Source: CBDCWT01 sp965223305
Lineage (GTDB): Bacteria; Planctomycetota; Planctomycetia; Pirellulales; Pirellulaceae
Assembly (NCBI GenBank): GCA_965223305.1
Contig: CBDCWT010000052.1
Location: 1 to 64,000, forward strand
Direction of reading: 5' to 3'
DNA length: 64,000 nucleotides
The translations under genes were made by a program, and so were the position numbers. A model generated the notes under the pieces. That model made no database searches. It was not told the origin of the DNA and saw only the letters and a program-made list of their open reading frames with translations. Each line of letters begins with the position of its first letter. The first letter of the stretch is position 1. Of this stretch, positions 54,063 through 62,047 are shown one piece after another.

Positions 54063-55796
54063 ATGCTAAACTTCGCCCCTTGGATCACGAACTGGCTGAC
54101 CCCCCTCTGGCTTATAAGTCTGGGTGTCTTGGCGGGGCTAGGCATCCTGCTCGTACTGTGGCTGCTGGCAGCCTGTTTGTCCCGCATTCCGGGGCTGGGC
54201 CGGCTTTCGGAGGACCCACAAGGCCGCCGAACCGTCGGCGGCTTGTTGGCCGTGTTTTTCACGGTCGCCATTGCGTCGCTGCTGATTTTTCCGGTGTGGT
54301 CCGAGTGGCGCGAAGCGGGCGCACGGACGCTATTCGAAAACGCGTCGGTATCGATTCTCTCAGCGATCGTGTTAGCAATCGTGGCGGCCTTCGGTGTCGT
54401 CCACTTCCTGTCACGGCGCTTTGTCTCGGAGGTGCCGGGCGCGATCCGCGAAGGTGCGCTCTGGCCTTTCTTTCTAATTGCGGTCTGCTTGTCGGTCTTC
54501 GCCTTAGTCGGCACCATGGTCATCTACAATCCAGTGGAGCTATTTCAATCCTTGGTGCGTGTTCCCTCTGTCGGCACTACAACCTACGAATTTACGATTC
54601 CAGCAGCCGACGTCGACAGCGACCCACCGCCACATCCTATCGACGTTACTTTTCGCGCTAGCGAGGTGAGGACGCTGGTTTTTGACAGCAGCGAGAGGCT
54701 GACTGTCGACACGGAGCTCGTAGAAGGCTTTGATCCGGATCCCACTTTCAGTGTTACCGACGACGAGCCACTGCGGTGGATTCGTGCTGGAACATCGCTG
54801 GCTCCGTTCGAGGATTTCGCTGAGGTCAGCCAACTCTTTGCGCGAAACTACGGAGCCAACGATGCTAGGCTGGCACTCACCGTAACGACCCAACCGACTC
54901 ATCCCGAAGTGAGCACGGTGATCGTGACAGCGCTCAGTGTCGTCATCACTTTCTTGCTTTACATGCTGCAGCGCGCTTCGCTGCCCAAGGTATCTGCCGT
55001 GGCGCTGGCTACGTTTAAGTCCGAAACGGCCCAACCGCTGTTCACGATCATGCTCACCGCCGGAGTGACGGCGTTGATCGTCTTCATCTGGGTGCCCTAC
55101 AACACGTTTGGCGAAGACATCAAGATGCTCAAGGACTCCGGGCTGACGTTGATCATGGTGCTTTGCATCATCCAAGCGGTCTGGGCGGCGAGCACGTCGG
55201 TATCTGAGGAGATCGATGGTCGCACGGCGCTGACGGTACTCTCTAAACCCGTAGGCCGCCGTTCGTTTATTGTAGGAAAGTACCTGGGAATCGCCTGGAC
55301 TGTCGCTGTCCTGTTTGTGGTCTTGGGACTTGTTTTGCTGATCGTGGTTGCCTACAAGCCCATCTATGATGCCCGCGAGAGCGCCGAGGTTGAGCCGACG
55401 TGGCAAGCCTGCCACGTCGAGATGATTGGCATCGTGCCGGGCCTGGTGCTGGCATTCATGGAGACTCTGGTCTTATCGGCATTGAGTGTCGCCATTTCTA
55501 CACGCTTGCCGATGCTCGGTAACTTCGTGATTTGCTTTACGATCTACGTGCTTGGCCATTTGACTCCGTTGCTCGTGCAGTCCACCAATCAAGCGTTTGA
55601 ACCGGTGCAGTTTGTCGCCAATTTCCTGGCAACGGTCTTGCCGATTCTGGACCACTTCAACATTCAGGCGGCGGTCGCCGCCGGAATCGGGGTTCCCTAT
55701 GACTATCTGGGTTGGGCCCTGATATACTGTCTGATCTATGGCGTGATTGCCTTATTGTTGGCGCTCGCGTTATTCGAGGACCGGGATCTGGCATAA
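54063..55796 (+). CDS. ABC-2-type membrane permease, large
   Basis: 577 residues with about ten membrane helices: early pairs at about 15-38, 62-82 and 100-120, one at 140-160, a periplasmic domain (about 165-285, with ASEVRTLVFDSSERL), then six helices including VSTVIVTALSVVITFLLYML, SEEIDGRTALTVLSKPVGRRSFIVGKYLGIAW and FVICFTIYVLGHLTPLL. The EIDGRTALTVLSKPV motif is that of ABC-2 permeases, which move lipids, polysaccharides or peptides. The gene is followed 56 bases later by an ABC half-transporter in the same direction, whose ATPase motifs are degenerate. A separate ATPase is probably required. Confidence 0.82.
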   Translation: MLNFAPWITNWLTPLWLISLGVLAGLGILLVLWLLAACLSRIPGLGRLSEDPQGRRTVGGLLAVFFTVAIASLLIFPVWSEWREAGARTLFENASVSILSAIVLAIVAAFGVVHFLSRRFVSEVPGAIREGALWPFFLIAVCLSVFALVGTMVIYNPVELFQSLVRVPSVGTTTYEFTIPAADVDSDPPPHPIDVTFRASEVRTLVFDSSERLTVDTELVEGFDPDPTFSVTDDEPLRWIRAGTSLAPFEDFAEVSQLFARNYGANDARLALTVTTQPTHPEVSTVIVTALSVVITFLLYMLQRASLPKVSAVALATFKSETAQPLFTIMLTAGVTALIVFIWVPYNTFGEDIKMLKDSGLTLIMVLCIIQAVWAASTSVSEEIDGRTALTVLSKPVGRRSFIVGKYLGIAWTVAVLFVVLGLVLLIVVAYKPIYDARESAEVEPTWQACHVEMIGIVPGLVLAFMETLVLSALSVAISTRLPMLGNFVICFTIYVLGHLTPLLVQSTNQAFEPVQFVANFLATVLPILDHFNIQAAVAAGIGVPYDYLGWALIYCLIYGVIALLLALALFEDRDLA

Positions 55797-55852
55797 GGAA
55801 ATTCAAGACCCCAGGACGTGTCGGCGTTGAACACTGGTTCCGAGCGAAACAT

Positions 55853-57664
55853 ATGCCGAGGCCTGCTTTCGACCGAGCGTGTCGACTCAAGTCGACGGCG
55901 ATGGGTTGGTTGATTCTCCTGCTCAGTGTTTGCTCGGCGGTGCTCCTGCCGTTAATGATCCTGGACCTGGGATTGATCGTTCAGCTGCTGGTCACCCGGG
56001 AAAGCAACCAACTTGCCCACGACTGGGTGCTGGGTCCGTGGGTTTCAGGCCGGATCGCGGCGTGGCCCTGGTTTGGCAGCTACGAGCTGTGCTTGTTGGC
56101 GCTGGTTGCCTGCGGGGGCGCGTTCGCCATTCTCCGCGCGGTCTTACAGATACTCCTTGAAGGGACGACCCATCGACATGCGCTGCGTGTGGCCACTCGC
56201 CTGCGTCAGGAAATCCGCGGCCAGGCCTTTCGCCTAGGCACACACGATCTGTTGGGTACGGCTAACGCACGTCCCGAAGGCCTGATCACGTCGACCATGG
56301 ACCAGTTACGCCGCGGCCTGGTCTCCTGGTGGCGCACGATCCCCAGCAGTTGGGTCGAGCTAGGCGTTCTGGTGCTGTTAGCGGTGGCGGTCAATTTCTG
56401 GTTGACGCTGCTGGCCGTCGTGCTCGCTGTGGTGATCGCTAGTTCGCACAACATCACACGTTCGCGATGTGAGGCTACGGCCGACTATTGGAAGCAAAGG
56501 CAGTTGCTGCTTGCCGAAAGACTGGGGCAGAATCTAGCAACCGTCGCGACTAGCGTAGGCTATGGCCTCGCTGAACTTCCTGGTGCTCGATTCGAGCAGT
56601 TGCTCGAGCAAATGAAGCGGACGGAGCTGCGGGTCAACACCAGCAAAGTGGTCGTCAAGCCGGGTCTATTGCTGACGATCCTGCTAGCCGTCGGGTTCCT
56701 CTTGTTGGTAGTGGGCCTGCGGGACGACGCGACGATTGCAGGAACGGTCGTGCTCGGCGCGGCGCTGATCGCCGCCTACTTTCCGGCAGCTCGGCTGTAT
56801 CGCCTATCGCAGGAATTGAACGACGCCGACCGGGCAGCCTCTGCGATCTTCCAATACCTCGACCGAGAAACGGGACTCGCCGAGCTGCCGCAGGCTAAGC
56901 CGATCGAGCGTGTCCGGCGGCAGATCACTCTGGATGCTGTCACGTTAGGTGATCGTCATGGAGGTCGTCTACTCGACGAAGTGTCACTCTGCATCCCGGC
57001 GGGCGAGCGAGTCGCCGTGCTGGCCTCCGACCCTGAAACACCGCGCGCGCTGGCCGGTCTGTTTGTTCGCTTCTACGACCCGGCGGCCGGACGGGTGCTG
57101 TATGACAACCAGGACATTTGCCACGCCCGACTCGATACGATACGCGGCCAAGCGCTGCTGGTTTCGGGAAGCGAGCCGTTGTTTCCGGGCACGATCTTGG
57201 AGAACATCACCTGCGGCGATTCCGGCTTTACCACGCTGCAAATCACAGACGCAGCCAAACAAGCCGAAGCTTATGACTTTATCCAGCAGTTACCAGCCGG
57301 TTTCTCGAGCGTGCTGGGCGAAGACGGCGTCTCCTTGAGCGGTGACCAGAGCTTTCGAATCAGTCTAGCCAGGGCGCTGCTGCGCGAGCCATCATTGCTT
57401 GTCATCGAAGAGCCGGCCAGCCAACTCGAAGAGCCGGTCATGCATCAACTGGAGCGAGCGATCGAGCAAGCTTCCCGCGGCCGCACTGTCGTCTTGCTGC
57501 CTGCGATGATCCTGACATTGCGTTCGGCGGATCGCGTGTTCTTGCTGCATGAGGGCCGGCTGGAGGCCGAGGGCACACACGCAGAACTCGTGCAAAGCAA
57601 CGAGCTCTACCGGCACATCAACTACCTGCGGTTCAACATCCTGCGCAACCAGGTCAAATGGTGA
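55853..57664 (+). CDS. ABC half-transporter with degenerate ATPase domain
   Basis: 603 residues from the ATG at 55853; ATG at 55901 is an alternative start. Six membrane helices (about 15-330) belong to the type 1 exporter fold, followed by a nucleotide-binding-like domain (about 375-600). Its motifs are altered: VAVLASDPETPRALAG stands in place of Walker A GxxGxGK(S/T), the signature is VSLSGDQSFRISLARALL, Walker B is LLVIEEP, and LLPAMILTLRSADRVFLLHEGR lacks the H-loop His. The core fold is otherwise conserved (LQ...D, LARALL, LEGTHAEL-like EAEGTHAELVQS). It is probably a non-hydrolysing partner in a heterodimer or regulated complex. Confidence 0.85.
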   Translation: MPRPAFDRACRLKSTAMGWLILLLSVCSAVLLPLMILDLGLIVQLLVTRESNQLAHDWVLGPWVSGRIAAWPWFGSYELCLLALVACGGAFAILRAVLQILLEGTTHRHALRVATRLRQEIRGQAFRLGTHDLLGTANARPEGLITSTMDQLRRGLVSWWRTIPSSWVELGVLVLLAVAVNFWLTLLAVVLAVVIASSHNITRSRCEATADYWKQRQLLLAERLGQNLATVATSVGYGLAELPGARFEQLLEQMKRTELRVNTSKVVVKPGLLLTILLAVGFLLLVVGLRDDATIAGTVVLGAALIAAYFPAARLYRLSQELNDADRAASAIFQYLDRETGLAELPQAKPIERVRRQITLDAVTLGDRHGGRLLDEVSLCIPAGERVAVLASDPETPRALAGLFVRFYDPAAGRVLYDNQDICHARLDTIRGQALLVSGSEPLFPGTILENITCGDSGFTTLQITDAAKQAEAYDFIQQLPAGFSSVLGEDGVSLSGDQSFRISLARALLREPSLLVIEEPASQLEEPVMHQLERAIEQASRGRTVVLLPAMILTLRSADRVFLLHEGRLEAEGTHAELVQSNELYRHINYLRFNILRNQVKW

Positions 57665-57754
57665 GACCCGCTGTGTGGGCGGTTGGCAGCCAGGCACTGG
57701 CTCTTCGTTCGCCATCTTCCGGCTGGTGGCGGCAACGTCCCGTTAACTGGCTAG

Positions 57755-57928
57755 CCCGGATTATTCATGAAGATCGTGGCGAGAGGTTGTAAGTACGTTC
57801 GTGGCAAGGAAGGCGAGCAATTCTTCCGCAGGCGTATTGAAGCAATACGTCGAGGGAGAATTGTGAAGCATGACGAAGCCACGGATGGACTTACGACCTC
57901 GCAGCAGATCGCTCATGAATAATTCGGG
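57755..57928 (-). mobile_element. 174-bp MITE, copy B
   Basis: This is the same element as copy A in reverse orientation, with ends CCCGGATTATTCATGA and TCATGAATAATTCGGG. It is flanked by CTAG at 57751-57754 and 57929-57932. The right CTAG contains the stop codon TAG of the Gfo/Idh gene on the minus strand, so the element sits exactly at the end of that gene. It lies in a 264-base gap after the ABC half-transporter. Confidence 0.88.
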
Positions 57929-58954
57929 CTAGGCACTGAGCACTTTCAGCCGCGCAGCGGGCGCCGTTCTTTCGATCTGCTCTAGGATGCGTTCCGCAAT
58001 GCGGATGCAGCGCAGACCCTGTTCGCCAGTGACGCGTGGCGGCGTGCCATGTCGAATACAAGACAGGAAGTCCCGCTGTTCCTCCAGGATCGCGTTGACT
58101 GGTGCCAACGGCAGATCGCGGACCGGCAGCAGGTCCGTGAACAGCTGATCTCGCATTTCGTCTCGTTGACCGCTCGTCAACCCGCGGACGTCGATCTCCC
58201 CGCGCAGCACGGCTTTGCTCGGTCGTACAACCTTGGCGGTAGGAGCACCGAAGTCGAGCCCGGCGTACGACCGTTCGCTGACGATCTGCATCGTTCGCTG
58301 CGCTTGAAAGCTCGTGCGCGATGCGTTCAGATTGGCGATGCAGCCGTTAGCGAAGCGGATATGAGCGTGGGCCATATCTTCGTGTGGGCCGAAGATTGTA
58401 GAACCGAGCGCCTCGACCTCAACAACTTCGCTGCGAACCGACGCCAGCACCAGGTCCAAGTCGTGGATCATCAGATCGAGCACCGCGCCTATGTCGATCG
58501 ACCGAAATGTGTACCCGCTGGTACGCACCGCTTCAATGTACCGGGGTCGGCGAACGAATGGCTGAACCGCTTCCCAAGCTGGGTTGAATCGTTCGACATG
58601 CCCGACTTGAAGCACAACGTGTTGCGCTTTGGCAAGTTCGACCAAGTCGATCGCTTCGGCAACGGACGTGGCGAGCGGCTTTTCGACCAACAAGTGGATG
58701 CCCCGTCGCAGCAGGTTGGCCCCTACCTGGTGATGGTGTTCGGTCGTGGTCGCCACGATCGCAGCGTCAAGACGGGGTACTTCCAAGTGACTGACAAATG
58801 CCTGGGTATTAGCTTCTGCGGCGACGCTTTCGCGTGATTCCGCGACTGGGTCGACGACACCCGCCAGCTCGACACCCGGTAGGTTACCGATCAGCCGGGC
58901 GTGAATTCGGCCCAGATGGCCAGCACCAATCACAGCTACTCGCAATCGCCTCAC
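57929..58954 (-). CDS. Gfo/Idh/MocA-family oxidoreductase
   Basis: 341 residues. The NAD-binding Rossmann motif is VIGAGHLGRIHARLI, the EKP motif is VEKPLATSVAEAIDLV, and GHVERFNPAWEAV lies in the substrate-side domain with DLMIHDLDLVLA. The start is a GTG overlapping the lpxA stop (GTGA), so the gene belongs to the lpxC-lpxA operon. Oxidoreductases of this family next to lpxA include GnnA, which with GnnB makes the 3-amino sugar nucleotide used for amide-linked lipid A; this is a possible role. No GnnB transaminase is seen inside the window. Confidence 0.88.
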   Translation of the reverse strand: MRRLRVAVIGAGHLGRIHARLIGNLPGVELAGVVDPVAESRESVAAEANTQAFVSHLEVPRLDAAIVATTTEHHHQVGANLLRRGIHLLVEKPLATSVAEAIDLVELAKAQHVVLQVGHVERFNPAWEAVQPFVRRPRYIEAVRTSGYTFRSIDIGAVLDLMIHDLDLVLASVRSEVVEVEALGSTIFGPHEDMAHAHIRFANGCIANLNASRTSFQAQRTMQIVSERSYAGLDFGAPTAKVVRPSKAVLRGEIDVRGLTSGQRDEMRDQLFTDLLPVRDLPLAPVNAILEEQRDFLSCIRHGTPPRVTGEQGLRCIRIAERILEQIERTAPAARLKVLSA

Positions 58955-59757
58955 GCAGCCCTCCTCCGTTCCCGACTTCGACCCTGTCGTCCCTCATGCT
59001 GGTTCTGAATGAAGCTGAGCAGCTGATTGACGGCTGGCACGAGCATGCCGTTACTGCGAAGGATTTCTCGGGCGTGGTCCAACCCCACCTTGGAACGATA
59101 AATCAACCGATGTGCCTCACTGAGCGCCCGAATCGTTTCGCCGGGGAAGTCATTGCGCTTAAGGGCAACGACGTTGACACAGCGAGGACGCGCCGGCTGA
59201 CCTTCGATCAGCATAAAGGGTGGAACGTCGTGTCTGACGCGGCTCAGTCCACTGATGAAGCTGTAGCTCCCGATCGTCGCGAAGTGGTGGACTCCTACGC
59301 CACCCGAGAGTGTCGCATCGCTGTCAACGTGAACGTGACCGCCCAGCATGACGGCGTTTGCCAACACGACCCGGTCTCCCAACCGGCAGTCGTGGGCCAC
59401 GTGGCTCGCCGCCATCAGCAAACAGTGATTACCGATCACGGTCATCCCCTCGTCCTTGACGGTCCCTCGATTAACGGTCACCGACTCGCGAAACACGTTG
59501 TGATCACCGATCACCACCTGGGTCTTCTCACCTTGATAGGCGAGATCCTGTGGCTCGCCACCAATGACCGTTCCGGGATAGAAGCGGTTGTGTCGACCGA
59601 TAGAGACGCGCCCCATCAAGGTGACCTGATTCTCCAGCTTCGTTCCTCGACCGATGCTCACTTCGGGGCCAACTACACAGAAGGGTCCAATCTCGACGTC
59701 ATCCTCAATCTGGGCTCGCGGATCGACATCTGCGTTCGAGGCAACGAAGCTGGCCAT
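58951..59757 (-). CDS. lpxA: UDP-N-acetylglucosamine acyltransferase LpxA
   Basis: 268 residues. It puts the first acyl chain on UDP-GlcNAc in lipid A synthesis. The left-handed beta-helix hexapeptides run through most of the chain. The catalytic His lies in HVAHDCRLGDRVVLAN, and other family signatures are GGHVHVDSDATLSGG, VHHFATIGSYSFISGLSRV and QPARPRCVNVVALKR. The C-terminal helical part (FPGETIRALSEAHRLIYRS) is typical. Length is near the usual 262. It sits between lpxC and the Gfo/Idh gene in one operon. Confidence 0.95.
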   Translation of the reverse strand: MASFVASNADVDPRAQIEDDVEIGPFCVVGPEVSIGRGTKLENQVTLMGRVSIGRHNRFYPGTVIGGEPQDLAYQGEKTQVVIGDHNVFRESVTVNRGTVKDEGMTVIGNHCLLMAASHVAHDCRLGDRVVLANAVMLGGHVHVDSDATLSGGVGVHHFATIGSYSFISGLSRVRHDVPPFMLIEGQPARPRCVNVVALKRNDFPGETIRALSEAHRLIYRSKVGLDHAREILRSNGMLVPAVNQLLSFIQNQHEGRQGRSRERRRAA

Positions 59758-59803
59758 CTTCGAGTTTCATCCTTCCTGAGGGGATTGGCTGCCCCGGACT
59801 GTG

Positions 59804-60670
59804 TCACGCCGACTTCCGTCGATCAACAAATAACTGCCCTTCGGTCAATAACGTGCGGGCCATCTCTGCGTTCAGGTGATGGCCGCTGCGGTGCGCAACA
59901 ACCGAACCGATCACGTCGCAACCGGTGAGTGCAAAATCGCCAACTAGGTCGAGGGCTTTGTGCCGAGCACATTCATTGGCGAAGCGCAGCTGATTGTCGA
60001 TCAACCCGTGCTCACCAAAGAGCAGCAGGTCGCGGCTGGAAACTCGATGGCCGATACCACGGCTGCGGAGCCACTCAGCTTCTTGCTGCAACAGAAAAGT
60101 TCGCGCCGGCGACAGCTCGCGTCGAAACGACTCTGTCGTGACATCCAGCTCGACGCTCTCCTGGCCGATCGGACTGCCCTGCCCGTAGTCGAGTTCGTAA
60201 CGCACCGACAGCAGTGGCCGGCGCGTGGGGCAGACCTCCACCCAGCAGTTCTCGTCTCCAACACGTGCTGGGCGAGTGACCACCAGCTGCCGCCTCCAGG
60301 CGGACTGGTCGATGAAGCCAACCTGCAGGAGCGCCTCGGTGAAGGCCGCACTGGAACCATCGCAGCCCGGCAGCTCGGCGCCGTCGACGTGGATCTCGCA
60401 GTTATCCAGCTGCAACCCCGCACAAGCAGCCAGTACGTGTTCGACCATCTCCACTTGCGAACCGTGGCAGGCCAGACAAGTCCGCCGCGGTGCCTCGATG
60501 CGGTGACTCACGACCGCTGGAATCCGCACGGGTTGCTGCAGGTCCGTCCGCACGAAGACGATTCCCGTGTTCTCCGGAGCCGGCTGGAACTCGAGACGAA
60601 CATCCTGCCCACTCCAATAGCCGTATCCGGTGACGCTTACGGTCCTGGAGATGGTTCTCTGCGGACGCAC
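59804..60670 (-). CDS. lpxC: UDP-3-O-acyl-N-acetylglucosamine deacetylase LpxC
   Basis: 288 residues from a GTG. It removes the acetyl group in the committed step of lipid A synthesis using zinc. Visible motifs are VEMVEHVLAACAGLQLDNCE (metal His and catalytic Glu region), VDGAELPGCDGSSAAF, LRFANECARHKALDLVGD (the zinc-binding His-x-x-x-Asp type motif), and SVVAHRSGHHLNAEM (general-base His). No FabZ domain is fused, unlike some bacteroidete-type proteins. lpxA follows 47 bases downstream. The upstream gene is a Skp/OmpH-like chaperone gene, as in many Gram-negative genomes. Confidence 0.95.
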   Translation of the reverse strand: MRPQRTISRTVSVTGYGYWSGQDVRLEFQPAPENTGIVFVRTDLQQPVRIPAVVSHRIEAPRRTCLACHGSQVEMVEHVLAACAGLQLDNCEIHVDGAELPGCDGSSAAFTEALLQVGFIDQSAWRRQLVVTRPARVGDENCWVEVCPTRRPLLSVRYELDYGQGSPIGQESVELDVTTESFRRELSPARTFLLQQEAEWLRSRGIGHRVSSRDLLLFGEHGLIDNQLRFANECARHKALDLVGDFALTGCDVIGSVVAHRSGHHLNAEMARTLLTEGQLFVDRRKSA

Positions 60671-60762
60671 TTTCTAACACCTCGAACGCTTCACCGATCG
60701 AATCCACACAACTGCGGGCTCGAAATCGGCTCATTAGAGCTGAGACAGGAGGAGAGCAGAAA

Positions 60763-61395
60763 TCAGCGCACTTGGCCGCGACCGGGGACCTGCGGCCGAC
60801 TCGTCTGTTGCTGACGGGTTGGCGTGCCGCGGTTGAGCAACGTGAGGATGTCACCCGTGATATTGAGACGCCGCTGAAACACGATGGCGCGATTCACTCC
60901 AGCCAACACCGAGTCTCGCTTGGCGGGGTCCATCTCTTCACCACTGAACCGCAGCACCAAGTCGATTCCGTGGCGATCGGCGAACACCTCCACCTGCCGC
61001 TCGACCTCTTTGTAGGCGTTGTAGTACACGCGAGCCTCGCGCTCGAGAATCTCTTTCCGCTTGCGGCCTGTCTCCAGTTGCAGCTGCGTGTGGACGTTCG
61101 CGATCGTTTCTTCCAGCATCTTGTATTCGTTTGACCCAGCAGGCATGCCTTTGAGCTGTTCGGTTTGCTGGGTGATCTGATTGCGCTGATCCCGCAGATG
61201 CTCTTCAAAGGCGTCGATATCCTTCTTGATATCGTCCATGGATGCCTTGAAACGCTGGTGGTTCTTGAAGATGAAGTTGATGTCGATGACCGCAACGTTG
61301 GTCCCATTGGTCGGTCTTTGCTGTGGGACCTGAGCAAGCACCGAAATGGAACCCAGCCCGATCAGAATGGCCAAGGTAGTGGTAATTGTTCTCAC
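60763..61395 (-). CDS. Skp/OmpH-family periplasmic chaperone
   Basis: 210 residues from the GTG at 61395, preceded by AAGGAG at a normal distance; the frame remains open upstream but has no signal peptide there. The N-terminus (VRTITTTLAILIGLGSISVLAQ) is a signal peptide. The mature protein has a short beta segment (NVAVIDINFIFKNH) followed by a long charged coiled coil (about 60-160), then a return strand (IDLVLRF). This is the Skp arrangement, and Skp helps outer membrane proteins across the periplasm. It precedes lpxC on the same strand; a similar order (skp, lpxD, lpxA) is found in E. coli. A Gln/Arg-rich tail is unusual. Confidence 0.85.
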   Translation of the reverse strand: MRTITTTLAILIGLGSISVLAQVPQQRPTNGTNVAVIDINFIFKNHQRFKASMDDIKKDIDAFEEHLRDQRNQITQQTEQLKGMPAGSNEYKMLEETIANVHTQLQLETGRKRKEILEREARVYYNAYKEVERQVEVFADRHGIDLVLRFSGEEMDPAKRDSVLAGVNRAIVFQRRLNITGDILTLLNRGTPTRQQQTSRPQVPGRGQVR

Positions 61396-61633
61396 GTTCA
61401 GCGCTCCTTGCTGACAAACAGATCTTCCTTGAAGTCTCCAGCCGGCGCTACTGTCCCTAGCCGGGGGCAGCACATTCGCTCCGGTCTCCAAAATGAGGCG
61501 GTATTGTGCCGAGAAGCACTGAATCGGTAAAGGCCAGAATGCGCTCAAGCCCAGACGTCGCTAAGATCCGCAGGCGCAGGAACTTATCCAGCAGTCGGCA
61601 CGCACTGCCTACCAGCGGCGATCACAAGACTAG

Positions 61634-61807
61634 CCCGAATTATTCATGAGCGATCTGCTGCGAGGTCGTAAGTCCATCCGTGGCTTCGTCATGCTTCACA
61701 ATTCTCCCTCGACGTATTGCTTCAATACGCCTGCGGGAGAATTGCTCGCCTTCCTTGCCACGAACGTACTTACAACCTCTCGCCACGATCTTCATGAAAA
61801 ATCCGGG
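61634..61807 (+). mobile_element. 174-bp MITE, copy C
   Basis: Third copy, in the same orientation as copy A and nearly identical to it, flanked by CTAG at 61630-61633 and 61808-61811. The terminal repeats are CCCGAATTATTCATGA and TCATGAAAAATCCGGG. It lies in the gap between the skp-like gene and the UbiA gene and disrupts nothing. Confidence 0.88.
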
Positions 61808-61839
61808 CTAGCGAGTTTTGGACCGTTCACTCTCGGCCC

Positions 61840-62000
61840 AAGGTCCCTACTTTTGATGTTGCGCTTTTCGCTTTCCTGCAGGCACAAGATGGCGGATTCA
61901 CGTGTTTTTCGTAACCCGAAGCGTCAGCGAGGGGGAGTTGGTGTGCCAACGTAAACAATTCCCTCGCTGACGCTTCGGTTTCGATTGAGGCGAATGCGCA
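61840..62000. repeat. NPKRQRG-type palindromic repeat, copy 6
   Basis: GTAACCCGAAGCGTCAGCGAGGG and CCCTCGCTGACGCTTCGG form the main hairpin, with the conserved flanks TGTTGCGCTTTTCGCTTTCC on the left and GCGCAACTTCAAAA on the right. It fills the space just before the UbiA gene's stop. The longer flanks show that the repeat unit is about 130-140 bp, not only the hairpin. Confidence 0.8.
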
Positions 62001-62047
62001 ACTTCAAAAAGTCCCTACTGCGGCTGAAGCAACCGGCAAGAAGGGGC

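Noticed and set aside
58834..59928. 364-codon plus-strand frame over lpxA and the Gfo/Idh gene
   Set aside because: It is antisense to two genes with clear family motifs and has no ribosome site.
59960..60814. 284-codon plus-strand frame over lpxC
   Set aside because: It is opposite to lpxC, whose catalytic motifs are intact; GC-rich codon bias creates long antisense frames.
61646..61954. 102-codon frame through MITE copy C and the NPKRQRG repeat
   Set aside because: It consists of repeat sequence only. Equivalent frames appear in other MITE copies without conserved coding bias or start signals.
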